46,037 nucleotides of DNA from Brevibacterium aurantiacum (GTDB lineage: Bacteria > Actinomycetota > Actinomycetes > Actinomycetales > Brevibacteriaceae): NCBI RefSeq assembly GCF_900169065.1, contig NZ_FXZB01000026.1, positions 1 to 46,037 of the forward strand. Direction: 5' to 3'. Shown in pieces: positions 17,739 to 25,933 of the stretch (the stretch's first letter is position 1; each line of letters begins with the position of its first letter). The notes below the pieces were generated by a model that was not told where the DNA came from, searched no databases, and saw nothing but the letters and a program-made list of their open reading frames with translations. A program made the position numbers and the translations under genes.

Positions 17739-18748
17739 GAGGCGAGTGAGGTCCTCGCTGCAGGTGAGGGCTGGTGGTGTTGGTCGGGCACGCCCAGTCC
17801 GGAGGCCGCGTCCGGAGCACTGACCGCCGGCAGACCCAGGTACGCCAGCCTTGAGGTTTCGCGACGGGCTCGACGCAGACCATCCAAAGTCAGTCCCACA
17901 CTGCCGAGCAGGGCTGCCAGACCCATGAGTGCTGCGGCGAGGATGGCGGTCGGGAACCTCGGCACCAGACCCGTCTGCCAGAACTCCCAGACCACGGGCA
18001 GCCCGAACAGCAGTGACGCTGCGGCCAGGATCGTAGTGATGACACCGTAGAATAGCCTCGGCCGTTCGTGTCTGACCAGCGCCGAGATCAGGCCCAGGAT
18101 GCGGAAGCCGTCCTTGAACGTCGAGAGCTTCGACTCACTGCCGTCGGGACGGTCACGGAAATCGATGGGCACCTCGGTGCTGGGCAGGCGCAGCGACATC
18201 ATGTGCACGGTCAGTTCCGTCTCGATCTCGAAGCGCTTGCTGATCGCGGGGAACGACTTCACGAACCTGCGGGAGAACACGCGGTATCCGGAGAGCATGT
18301 CGGTGACCTGGGACTGGAACAGCCAGCCGGTGAGTCGGTCGAACATCATGTTTCCGGCCTCGTGACCGGGCCGGTAGGACGTCGATTCCTGGTTGTCCTG
18401 GCGCACGCCGAGTACATGGTCGTAGGGCCCAGATACCAGAGTGTCAATCATCTCGGGCAGATGCGCGGCCTCATAGGTGTCATCGCCGTCGATCATCACG
18501 TAGATGTCGGCCTCGATGTCGGCGAAGGCGCGCCGGACGACGTTGCCCTTGCCCGGGGAGTTCTCCTTGCGGACGATCGCGCCCGCCTCGGCGGCCCTCT
18601 GCGATGTCAGGTCACTCGAGCAGTTGTCGTAGACGTAGACGATGATGCCGGGCACGGCCGCCTTGAGATCGCCGACCACCGTCGCCACGGTGATCTCCTC
18701 GTTGTGACAGGGAACGATCGCCGCGATCCTGGTGGTGTCCTCGAGCAT
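17735..18748 (-). CDS. GtrB-like polyprenyl-phosphate glycosyltransferase (GT2)
   Basis: A 337-aa enzyme with a cytoplasmic GT2 domain (IAAIVPCHNEEITVATVV; DNCSSDLT; metal motif MIDGDDTYEA near 87-96) followed by two transmembrane segments (about 225-250 and 265-290). This architecture is that of DPMS/GtrB enzymes that load a sugar onto undecaprenyl phosphate. LSGYRVFSRRFVKSFP is a typical family segment. The start at 18748 has a GAGGGG site. It is first of the three-gene module and overlaps the next gene, so stoichiometric expression is expected. Confidence 0.88.
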   Translation of the reverse strand: MLEDTTRIAAIVPCHNEEITVATVVGDLKAAVPGIIVYVYDNCSSDLTSQRAAEAGAIVRKENSPGKGNVVRRAFADIEADIYVMIDGDDTYEAAHLPEMIDTLVSGPYDHVLGVRQDNQESTSYRPGHEAGNMMFDRLTGWLFQSQVTDMLSGYRVFSRRFVKSFPAISKRFEIETELTVHMMSLRLPSTEVPIDFRDRPDGSESKLSTFKDGFRILGLISALVRHERPRLFYGVITTILAAASLLFGLPVVWEFWQTGLVPRFPTAILAAALMGLAALLGSVGLTLDGLRRARRETSRLAYLGLPAVSAPDAASGLGVPDQHHQPSPAARTSLAS

Positions 18749-18977
18749 GCGCTGGTCCCCTCGTCGTTCTCACCCGACCGCACTGCCGATACAGCAAGCG
18801 GTCATGGCCTTGAGCTACTCAGGAATACGGGCACCACATGACGATGAAGTTAAGGGAGTGCGAACTGCACCGGTCCCACCCCACGGTTTTGACCAGAGTT
18901 CATGTTCTCGTCACAGTGCGACGAGCGTCAGGGACAACGGACGGGCCCACAGCGGCCTTCACGCCCTCGACGCGCAC

Positions 18978-19550
18978 CTATCGAAAGATTCCGTTGAGGA
19001 TGAAGTCGGTGCGGCGGTCATAGTCGATGCGAGGAGGTCGCGGGCGGTGCTTGAGGACGAGGGCGCTGTCGGCGACCACAGTCTGGAAATCGCTCGGCAG
19101 GAATTGTGCGGCCAGGACGCCGTCGGCGTGGCCGTCGGCGACAAGCTCGTCGTGGAAGGCCCCGCCGGCATGGCACAGCGCCATGAGCCCTTCGGAATCG
19201 GGGAACTCCTGCAGCAGGACGTCGTTGACAGCAGGCAGCCGGTACTGAAGGTCCCGGAGTGCGCGAACGTACGCACCGATCCGTTCGCGGACGCCTGAGA
19301 CCGAGCGAGATTCCTCGATGACGTCGTGCAGCTGTGCAGCGACGACCTCATCAATGACCTCGTCGATGAGACCGACCCGTCCGCCGAAGCGGTTGAAGAT
19401 GGTGGCCCTGCTCACCTGCGCTGCCGCAGCGACGTCATCGAGCGAGGCGGACAGACCCTGCTCGCGGAACACATCGATGGCGGCGAACCGAATCCGATCG
19501 ATGTTGCGACGGGCGTCGGAACGAAGCACCGACGAAGCTCCGGCTGCCAT
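18978..19550 (-). CDS. TetR/AcrR family transcriptional regulator
   Basis: A 190-aa repressor. The N-terminal helix-turn-helix reads LDDVAAAAQVSRATIFNRFG (about residues 37-56); the remaining helices form the ligand domain. I chose ATG 19550, which has AGGAGAGG upstream; longer frames would run through the operator region and into the neighbouring gene. It is divergent from an NmrA-like oxidoreductase, and the spacer holds two near-identical palindromes, so autoregulation plus control of the oxidoreductase is very likely. The inducer is unknown, perhaps a quinone or electrophile given the target gene. Confidence 0.9.
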   Translation of the reverse strand: MAAGASSVLRSDARRNIDRIRFAAIDVFREQGLSASLDDVAAAAQVSRATIFNRFGGRVGLIDEVIDEVVAAQLHDVIEESRSVSGVRERIGAYVRALRDLQYRLPAVNDVLLQEFPDSEGLMALCHAGGAFHDELVADGHADGVLAAQFLPSDFQTVVADSALVLKHRPRPPRIDYDRRTDFILNGIFR

Positions 19551-19590
19551 CACGTCACCGCCTCTCCTGATTGATCCCGAAATCGACAAG

Positions 19591-19607
19591 TTGACACATT
19601 GCGTCAA
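19591..19607 (+). promoter_or_regulatory. TetR operator 1 overlapping a -35 box
   Basis: Palindrome TTGAC-N7-GTCAA (ttgacacattgcgtcaa), extended by AG/CT on both sides. Its left arm includes TTGACA, a perfect -35; after a 17-nt spacer, CACTAT (19614-19619) can serve as -10 for the oxidoreductase gene. Repressor binding would block this promoter. Confidence 0.75.
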
Positions 19608-19634
19608 CTTCGACACTATCGTAATCGACATAAA

Positions 19635-19651
19635 TTGACACGGAGAGTCAA
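19635..19651 (+). promoter_or_regulatory. TetR operator 2
   Basis: Second copy of the TTGAC-N7-GTCAA palindrome (ttgacacggagagtcaa), extended by AAA/TTT. The centres of the two operators are 44 bp apart, about four helical turns. This site lies just downstream of the presumed start of transcription and 24 bp before the gene. Confidence 0.75.
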
Positions 19652-19674
19652 TTTCGCTTCCGAAAGGGCCCATC

Positions 19675-20529
19675 ATGATCGTCATCACCGGAGCGACCGG
19701 CACCCTCAACGGCGCCGCCGTCGCCCACCTCCTCAAGCGCGTACCCGCGAGCCAGATCGGAGTCAGCGCTCGCAATCCTCAGCGCGCCGAACACTTAGCC
19801 GATCAGGGAATCAGAGTGCGGCAGGGCAGCTACGACGACCCCGCGGCACTGCGCGAATCCTTCGCAGGCGCCGACCAGGTGCTTCTCGTCTCGTCCAATG
19901 ACCTCGCCGCGGACGTGGCCGCTCAGCACCGACAGGCGATCGACGCGGCCGTCGATGCCGGCGCGCGACACATCCTCTACACCAGCCAGCACGCGGTCGG
20001 CCCGGATTCTCCGTACCTGCCACAGACGATTCACGCAGCAACGGAAGACCACCTGGCCGCCTCGGGCGTCGCCTGGACGGCCCTGCGCCACGGCTTCTAC
20101 GGCACGATCGGCGACCTCATCGGCCCATGGCAGACGACCGGAACCATTGCCAGACCGGCCGACGGCCCCTTCTTCTGGGTCGATCGTCGCGATGCCGGAG
20201 AGGCAACCGCGGAGATCCTTGCCAGGGGCGCTGCCTACAACGGTCCGGTCGACCTGACCGCCACCGCGCCGGTCACTCTCGCCGATTTCGCCTCGGCGGC
20301 ATCCGAGCTGTCCGGTCGAGACATCGACCGCATCGTCGTCGACGACGAACAGTGGGTCGCCGATGAGGTCGCAGGAGGCGTCCCGGAGCCCACAGCGCGC
20401 TTCACCCTCTCGATGTTCCAGGCGTTGCGAACCGGACGCTTCTCCCGATCACACTCAAAGCTCACCGAACTCCTCGGGCGAAAGCCGCGCAGCCTCACCG
20501 AGCAGCTGGCCGAGGAGACCTCCGTCTGA
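19675..20529 (+). CDS. NmrA-like NAD(P)-binding oxidoreductase (QorB type)
   Basis: An atypical short-chain-dehydrogenase-fold protein, 284 aa. The N-terminus MIVITGATGTLNGAAVAHLL contains the GxxGxxG-type dinucleotide motif (GATGTLNG, residues 6-13). SNDLAADVAAQHRQAIDAAV and HAVGPDSPYLP match the NmrA/QorB (NADPH:quinone oxidoreductase 2) pattern. No classical YxxxK pair is evident, usual for the NmrA group. It is controlled by the divergent TetR repressor through operators at 19591-19651. A role in quinone or electrophile detoxification is inferred. Confidence 0.85.
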   Translation: MIVITGATGTLNGAAVAHLLKRVPASQIGVSARNPQRAEHLADQGIRVRQGSYDDPAALRESFAGADQVLLVSSNDLAADVAAQHRQAIDAAVDAGARHILYTSQHAVGPDSPYLPQTIHAATEDHLAASGVAWTALRHGFYGTIGDLIGPWQTTGTIARPADGPFFWVDRRDAGEATAEILARGAAYNGPVDLTATAPVTLADFASAASELSGRDIDRIVVDDEQWVADEVAGGVPEPTARFTLSMFQALRTGRFSRSHSKLTELLGRKPRSLTEQLAEETSV

Positions 20530-20610
20530 ATCCTCACCGCGACTCGACAGCACACTGAGGGATCCGATCCCCCGAATCGGCGTGTCTTTGATCACGAATC
20601 CGCAGTTGTG

Positions 20611-20625
20611 CGTCATTTTATGACG
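20611..20625. promoter_or_regulatory. Palindrome upstream of metN
   Basis: Perfect 6-bp inverted repeat CGTCAT-TTT-ATGACG, about 108 bp before the metN start. It lies where a promoter for the methionine transporter would be expected and could be an operator. No S-box or other SAM-riboswitch architecture was recognised in 20530-20732. Confidence 0.35.
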
Positions 20626-20732
20626 ACTCCTTAGGGGTCAGCACTCCCGTATTGGCATGCTCAATCGTCGGCATCACTGCACCGCAGTGCCACGCCGCCA
20701 ATCAACATCACCATCCACGCGAGGAGACGCCT

Positions 20733-21788
20733 GTGATCGAGCTGCGCGGTCTGCGAAAGGTCTTCGGAGACACTGTCGCTCTGGCGGAGATCGATCTGTC
20801 GGTCCCCGCCGGAGAGATCCATGGCATCGTCGGCCGTTCCGGAGCCGGCAAGTCCACACTCATCCGCTGTCTGACTGGCCTCGATTCTCCGAGCTCGGGG
20901 ACGGTGTCCATCGACGGCGCCGATCTCACCGACCGGTCCGGCTCCGGAATGCGCGAGGCCCGCCGCAGCATCGGCATGGTCTTCCAGCACGTGAACCTCC
21001 TGGATTCGCGCACCGCTGTGCACAACGTCGCCCATCCCCTGCAGATCGCCGGAGTTTCCAAGGCCGAGCGCCTGGCCAAGGCACACGAGCTGCTCGAGAT
21101 CGTCGGACTCGGCGACCGGGCCGACAACTACCCCGCCCAGCTCTCCGGCGGACAGAAGCAGCGCGTGGGCATCGCCCGGGCGCTGGCCGCCGAACCCAAG
21201 GTGCTGCTGTGTGATGAGCCCACCTCGGCGCTGGATGCCTCGACGACGGATCAGATCCTCGGCCTCATCCGCTCCCTGCGCGATCGCCTGGGCATCACAG
21301 TGCTCATCATCACCCACGAAATGTCCGTCATCCGCGAGATCTGTGACTCGGTGACGCTGCTCGCCGACGGTCGAGTGGCCAGGACCGGCACCCTCGCCGA
21401 GGTGATCTCCGAGCCCGGCTCCACCCTGGCCAAGGATCTCGTCCCCCTTCCACCCATCGGTCTCGACGACACCGGACCAGCCACTGATGCGGATGCCGTC
21501 GGCGCGGATGGCGCCGGCACGGATGACGCCGGTACGGATGACGCCGGCACCAGCGGCGTGCAGATCCGCCTCGTCGAGGTCGCGCTGGCCGGGACCAGCC
21601 TGCCGCAGGTCCTGACCTGCGCGCAGTCCGTCGGTGTCAGCGCCGATGCCATCCTCGCCGGCGCCGTCGAAACGATTGAGGGCAGGCAGGTCGGGCGGAT
21701 CCGCTTCACGCTCGCCTCGGCGGCGAAGTCGAAGGAGCTCATCGCAGCCCTGGAAGCCGAGGGAATCTATGCGGAGGAGGCAGCCTGA
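20733..21788 (+). CDS. metN: Methionine ABC transporter ATP-binding protein MetN
   Basis: ATPase of the D/L-methionine importer, 351 aa. Walker [10 protein letters not shown] (residues about 36-44), signature LSGGQKQR, Walker B VLLCDE, then SALD. The C-terminus (about residues 275-351) is the NIL regulatory domain ([12 protein letters not shown]), which senses intracellular methionine in the E. coli protein. GTG 20733 is preferred because GAGGAG lies 6 nt upstream; an ATG at 20652 has no good site. An unusual Asp/Ala/Gly/Thr linker with 15-bp tandem repeats separates the two domains. It forms an operon with metI (4-nt overlap) and metQ. Confidence 0.93.
   Translation: MIELRGLRKVFGDTVALAEIDLSVPAGEIHGIVGRSGAGKSTLIRCLTGLDSPSSGTVSIDGADLTDRSGSGMREARRSIGMVFQHVNLLDSRTAVHNVAHPLQIAGVSKAERLAKAHELLEIVGLGDRADNYPAQLSGGQKQRVGIARALAAEPKVLLCDEPTSALDASTTDQILGLIRSLRDRLGITVLIITHEMSVIREICDSVTLLADGRVARTGTLAEVISEPGSTLAKDLVPLPPIGLDDTGPATDADAVGADGAGTDDAGTDDAGTSGVQIRLVEVALAGTSLPQVLTCAQSVGVSADAILAGAVETIEGRQVGRIRFTLASAAKSKELIAALEAEGIYAEEAA
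21506..21550 (+). repeat. Three 15-bp tandem repeats inside metN
   Basis: Units at 21506-21520, 21521-21535 and 21536-21550 (ggatgacgccggcac, with single-base differences) encode a repeated five-residue Asp-Ala-Gly-Thr-Asp linker between the ATPase and NIL domains. Being in-frame, copy-number change would lengthen or shorten the linker without breaking the gene. Confidence 0.8.
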
Positions 21789-22462
21789 TGAACGATCCGA
21801 TGTGGTTCGACAACCCCGCGATCACGCAGCAGATGCTGCCCGCAACGATCGAAACCCTGCTCATGACCGCCTGGTCCACCGGGCTGGCGGTGCTGTTCGG
21901 CCTGCCCTTGGGCATCTGGCTGTTCACGACATCGAAGGGCGGACTCACGGCCCGTCCCGCGCTCTACCGCGTGCTGTCGTTCATCGTCGACATCACGCGC
22001 TCGATCCCCTTCATCATCCTCATCATCGCCCTCATCCCCTTCGCCCGCTTCGTGGTGGGTTCGGCTCTGGGGTGGCAGGCGACCGTCGTGTCCCTGACCG
22101 TCGGGGCGATTCCCTTCTATGCCCGCCTCGTCGAGAACTCTCTGCGTGAGGTCTCGGAAGGGAAGGTCGAGGCGGCATTGATGATGGGGGCCTCGAATGG
22201 GCAAGTGGTCCGTCAGGTCTACGTTCCCGAGGCGAAGCCGGGCCTGATCGGTGCCGCAACGGTCACCTCGGTGACTCTGGTGTCCTACACCGCGATGGCC
22301 GGGGCAGTGGGCGGGGGCGGTCTCGGCGCACTGGCGATCTCGTACGGCTACAACCGCTACCAGGCGGACACGATGATCGCCTGCATCATCGTCCTCGTGC
22401 TCATCGTGACGCTCATCCAGTTCATCGGCGACCGCATCGCCCGCGCCGTCGACCACCGGTGA
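21788..22462 (+). CDS. metI: Methionine ABC transporter permease MetI
   Basis: Five-helix permease of the methionine importer, 224 aa, normal length. Family segments include VLSFIVDITRSIPFIILIIA and the EAA loop EGKVEAALMMGASNGQVVRQ (about residues 122-141). The gene starts inside the metN stop codon (ATGA) and is followed after 84 bp by metQ. Together they are a complete MetNIQ system. Confidence 0.95.
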   Translation: MNDPMWFDNPAITQQMLPATIETLLMTAWSTGLAVLFGLPLGIWLFTTSKGGLTARPALYRVLSFIVDITRSIPFIILIIALIPFARFVVGSALGWQATVVSLTVGAIPFYARLVENSLREVSEGKVEAALMMGASNGQVVRQVYVPEAKPGLIGAATVTSVTLVSYTAMAGAVGGGGLGALAISYGYNRYQADTMIACIIVLVLIVTLIQFIGDRIARAVDHR

Positions 22463-22546
22463 GGCCTACCTGCGGCACGCCACCGGTGGGCCTTCCCAAC
22501 ACTCGACACTCTTCACACCGACGATCAACTGAAACCAAGGAGAATC

Positions 22547-23383
22547 ATGAAGACCAAGCTCATCGCCATCGCTGCGAGTGCAACCCTGCTGCTGTCGGGC
22601 TGCGGGCTCGTGGGCGGCGGAACCGACACCGTCGGTGAAAAGGACGGCGACATCACCAAGCTCACGATCGGCGCCACTCCCGTTCCGCAGGGCGACATCC
22701 TGCGCTTCGTCGACAAGACTCTCGCCGAGGAGGCCGGCCTCGACCTCGAGGTCACCGAATACGCGGACTACACCCTGCCCAACAAGGCCCTGTCCGATGG
22801 TGACATCGACGCCAACTACTTCCAGCACAAGCCCTACCTCGACTCCGAGGTCGAAGGCCAGGGCTACGAGATCACCGGCTTCAAGCCGATCAACCTCGAA
22901 CCCTTTGCACTGTTCTCGAAGACCGTCAAGGACGTCAAGAAACTGCCAAAGGGCGCGAAGATCGGCATCAACAACGATCCCGCCAACCAGGGCCGAGCGC
23001 TGAAGATGCTCGAAAAGGCGAAGATCATCACCCTCAAGGACGGAGTCGACGCGGTCGACGCCAAGCTCTCCGACGTCGAGGACAACCCGAAGAACGTCGA
23101 GTTCGTCGAGGCCGATGCCGCTCAGCTGGCACGCACCCTCGAGGACGTCGATGCTTCGGTCATCAACGGCAACAACGCCCTGGAGGCCGGACTCAACCCG
23201 GCCAAGGACGGCATCCTCCTCGAAGGCGCCGAGGACAACCCCTACGGCAACTTCCTCGCCGTGCGCACCGAGAACAAGGAGGACGAGAACATCAAAAAGC
23301 TCGACGAGCTCCTCCACTCCCCCGAGGTGAAGCAGTTCATCGAAGACAAGTGGTCCGACGGATCGGTCCTGCCCAGCTTCTGA
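22547..23383 (+). CDS. metQ: Methionine-binding lipoprotein MetQ
   Basis: NlpA-family substrate-binding lipoprotein, 278 aa. The signal peptide ends in the lipobox LLSGC with Cys19. The mature protein shows the family pattern (TKLTIGATPVPQGDILRF; NKALSDGDIDANYFQHKPYL; INNDPANQGRALKMLEKA). It has an AAGGAGA ribosome site. It delivers methionine to MetNI at the outer membrane face. The gene is followed by a strong inverted repeat. Confidence 0.95.
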   Translation: MKTKLIAIAASATLLLSGCGLVGGGTDTVGEKDGDITKLTIGATPVPQGDILRFVDKTLAEEAGLDLEVTEYADYTLPNKALSDGDIDANYFQHKPYLDSEVEGQGYEITGFKPINLEPFALFSKTVKDVKKLPKGAKIGINNDPANQGRALKMLEKAKIITLKDGVDAVDAKLSDVEDNPKNVEFVEADAAQLARTLEDVDASVINGNNALEAGLNPAKDGILLEGAEDNPYGNFLAVRTENKEDENIKKLDELLHSPEVKQFIEDKWSDGSVLPSF

Positions 23384-23445
23384 TCGCAACGTCGTCCAGC
23401 TGACACGGGACGTCGAACTGACACGCGCCACCCGACCAGCACGCG

Positions 23446-23504
23446 TCGCGAGGAACTTTTGGTGTGAAATCCAGTCAGGTTTTCACACCAAAAGTTCCTC
23501 GCGA
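23446..23504. terminator. Perfect 24-bp inverted repeat, bidirectional terminator
   Basis: Arms 23446-23469 and 23481-23504 are perfectly complementary over 24 bp with an 11-nt loop, exactly between the convergent metQ and response-regulator genes. Such a stem would stop transcription from both sides. The length and perfection are unusual for a simple terminator in high-GC DNA. Confidence 0.75.
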
Positions 23505-23518
23505 GCCACTGCCGAAGC

Positions 23519-24292
23519 TCACTCCTCAACTTCTGGGATGATTCCTGCCCTGTGGGCGAGAATCGCGGCCTGCACCCGGTTCTCGGCGCCGAGTTTGCTC
23601 AGGATCGCACTGACGTAGCCTTTGACGGTGCCTTCAGTGAGGTAGAGCTCGCGCGCTACCTCGGAGTTCGCTCTGCCCGCTCCCACCAGCGCAAGCACAT
23701 CGCGCTCTCGAGTCGACAGTGCCGCGATGGACTCCTGCGCCGCGGCATCGGGGCGGGGCCCGGAACGGAACCGGTCGATCACGCGGTGCGCGACTCGCGG
23801 AGAGAGGTAGGCCGCGCCATCCGCTGCGGCGTGCACGGCGTCGAGAAGCTCCCGGGGGTCGGAGGCCTTGAGGAGGAACCCGACCGCTCCGGTCTCCAGC
23901 GCCTGGGCGATATAGGCGTCCTCTCCGAAAGTCGTGAGCATGACGATTCTCGTCTCCGGCCGCGTCCGAAGAATCTCAGGGATCGCTTCGAGTCCATCGA
24001 GGTTCGGCATCCGAATGTCGAGGAGCACCACCCGTGGACGCAGGGCGACGATCTTCGACACCGCCTCTCGCCCATCTGCGGCCTCGCCCGAGACAGCGAT
24101 TCCCGGGTCGCTGCCGAGAATGGCGCGGATGCCGGATCGGATCAGCGGTTCATCATCGACGATGAGAACCGTCGTCGGTTCGCTTGCCCTATCGCCGCCC
24201 GCCCCGTCGTCGGCGCTACGCCGCCCGGAACCAACAGCCGACCCCTCACCGGCGCTACGCCATTCGTCACCATTGCCGAGGTTCGTCATCAC
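23519..24292 (-). CDS. NarL/LuxR-type response regulator
   Basis: A 257-aa DNA-binding regulator. The receiver domain begins TTVLIVDDEPLIRSG (about residue 40) with the phosphoacceptor Asp92 in VVLLDIRMPNLDG and the later Lys in FLLKASDP. The C-terminal LuxR helix-turn-helix is at about 190-250 (LSTRERDVLALVGAGRANSE; LYLTEGTVKGYVSAILSKLG). About 38 extra N-terminal residues are polar and probably disordered. It is translationally coupled to the sensor kinase gene (overlap at 24289-24292). The divergent ABC exporter is the likely regulon. Confidence 0.92.
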   Translation of the reverse strand: MMTNLGNGDEWRSAGEGSAVGSGRRSADDGAGGDRASEPTTVLIVDDEPLIRSGIRAILGSDPGIAVSGEAADGREAVSKIVALRPRVVLLDIRMPNLDGLEAIPEILRTRPETRIVMLTTFGEDAYIAQALETGAVGFLLKASDPRELLDAVHAAADGAAYLSPRVAHRVIDRFRSGPRPDAAAQESIAALSTRERDVLALVGAGRANSEVARELYLTEGTVKGYVSAILSKLGAENRVQAAILAHRAGIIPEVEE

Positions 24293-25692
24293 TGCTCCTT
24301 CCCAGCCAGCCGGTCCGCGGCCACGACGACCCCGTCGCGAGTGCAGATGCGGTATATGTCGGAGCTGAAGTCAACGGCGTGCTCCCTGGCCAGATAGTAC
24401 TCGCACGAGGCTCCCCGTGGTGCCTCGGGAACTCGGTTCGTCGGCGGAACACCGGCACGGTCGACGTGTGAGTCTGGCAGCGCAGCTTCTGCCTCGGCCG
24501 CCGGCTGACCGACATGGATTCGCGCGAAATCTGTCGATGTCAGTCCCACGCTGGCGAAGGTGAGCGCTTGGAGGACCGCGAACACGGCGACAAGCACTGC
24601 CGCGCACACTCCGGGTACCAGGGCGGCCCGCCGCATGCTCGCGCGCTGAGCGCGAGAGACACTGCGGAGGCGGTCCTTCGTCTCCGGATCACCCCGTACT
24701 CCGGCGTTCGTCCACGCCTCCGTTGTACCGGTACGTGGGGTCTGCGGAATGCTCGCGGACACCCGGAAGCCGCCGAGGTGGGGCCTGGGCGACATTGTGC
24801 CGCCGAGCAGCCGGATCCGTTCCTCTGCTGCGATGAGTCCCATACCGCCCGGCTGCGAACCATCCGCCCCGGCACGGGAGGAATCCGGCCGCTCGTTGAC
24901 GACGAGCACGTCGACACACTCGGCTCGGGAGTCGACGGTGATCGTCACGGGTGCACCGGACGCGTGTTTGGCCGCATTCGTCAGAGACTCCTGGACCACG
25001 CGTTCGACGGCCCGGGCAACCGCCTCGGCGGCGATCGGACCCGACACGGATAAGTTCACGTCCATTCCCGAGTTCTCGGCCGACTCCACGATCCGATCAA
25101 GGTCGAGGCCGCCAGGAGAGCGTCGCGGCTCGGTCTCCTCATTGCGCAGAACTCCCAGAATCTCGTGCAGCCTGTCGGTGGCAGCGACGGCCCGAGCGCG
25201 GATCTGGGAGGCGGCCTCCCTCTGGTCGTCGCTGGCGTCGGCAAGCAATTCCAGCGCCCCGCTGTGCAAGGAGATGAGGGCGAGGTCGTGACCGATGAGG
25301 TCGTGCATGTCCTCCGCGATGCGTGCCCGTTCGCGCATCCGGGCAAGGTCCGTGATGATGGCGTCCTCCTGGGACTGCCGGATGTTTCTCAGTCGCAGGG
25401 CCCGGCCGAGCCACCAGGGCAGGAGCAGAATGACGAAGTCGGTGACCACTGCGGTCAGCCACATCGAGAGGTAGTCGGCCGGCTGCGCGAACCAGGACAA
25501 TGCCAACTGCGCGATGAGTCCGGTTCCGAAGCCGAGCAGAGCCGGCTGCATCGACGTGGACCGGCGACCGATGAGATATGCGGGGACCACGAGCAGGAGC
25601 TGCAGTGGCGACCACGGGGTGTCCGTGAGCAGGGCAGTCGTCGTGGCGCAGGCGAAGATGACGAGGGCCTGCCACCATTCGTTGCGTCGCAT
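24289..25692 (-). CDS. Sensor histidine kinase with C-terminal membrane/extracytoplasmic module
   Basis: A 467-aa kinase of the HisKA_3 (NarL-partner) type. There are four or five short N-terminal membrane segments (residues 8-98) with almost no external loop, then the phosphorylated His130 in ARIAEDMHDLIGHDLALIS. The ATPase has an N-box VVQESLTNAAKHA (232-244) and G-box GGMGLIAAEERIRLLGG (282-298). Unusually the chain continues: a hydrophobic helix (about 357-383), then an 80-residue domain with Cys430 and Cys450 and a CEYYLA...YRICTRDGVVV pattern, predicted to lie outside. The helix count suggests the N-terminus and the catalytic core are on the cytoplasmic side. It may sense an extracellular ligand from its C-terminus. 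Confidence 0.88.
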   Translation of the reverse strand: MRRNEWWQALVIFACATTTALLTDTPWSPLQLLLVVPAYLIGRRSTSMQPALLGFGTGLIAQLALSWFAQPADYLSMWLTAVVTDFVILLLPWWLGRALRLRNIRQSQEDAIITDLARMRERARIAEDMHDLIGHDLALISLHSGALELLADASDDQREAASQIRARAVAATDRLHEILGVLRNEETEPRRSPGGLDLDRIVESAENSGMDVNLSVSGPIAAEAVARAVERVVQESLTNAAKHASGAPVTITVDSRAECVDVLVVNERPDSSRAGADGSQPGGMGLIAAEERIRLLGGTMSPRPHLGGFRVSASIPQTPRTGTTEAWTNAGVRGDPETKDRLRSVSRAQRASMRRAALVPGVCAAVLVAVFAVLQALTFASVGLTSTDFARIHVGQPAAEAEAALPDSHVDRAGVPPTNRVPEAPRGASCEYYLAREHAVDFSSDIYRICTRDGVVVAADRLAGKEQ

Positions 25693-25755
25693 CGGTCGCC
25701 CTCCCCGCTTGGGTGTCTGTGAAAAATGCTATCAACGCCCCGTGGTAGGGCGACA

Positions 25756-25802
25756 CTGACGAAAGTCAGGGTCTGCGCGACCGCGATGACCGACCAAGGT
25801 CA
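25756..25802. promoter_or_regulatory. Candidate response-regulator operators
   Basis: Two palindromes lie between the kinase gene and the ABC exporter operon: CTGAC-N4-GTCAG (25756-25769) and TGACC-N6-GGTCA (25787-25802). They share TGAC/GTCA arms. Their place in the divergent spacer fits binding by the NarL-type regulator; this is inferred. Confidence 0.45.
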
Positions 25803-25933
25803 GATACGGTCACTGACTCACGACCGGTTCGCTTTCGGAACAGAATTCCTAGGCTGAATGACATGAAGCGGCGAGGTTCGGCAGAACCTCGGCAGAACCA
25901 CGACACCGAATGTCCAGAAGAGAGGTTCCAGTC

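Noticed and set aside
20530..20732. SAM-responsive riboswitch before metN
   Set aside because: I looked for S-box, SAM-II and SAM-IV type conserved cores and saw none; only a short palindrome is present.
23395..23445. Short repeats ctgacac upstream of the 24-bp inverted repeat
   Set aside because: Only two brief similar words; no structure or motif beyond chance.
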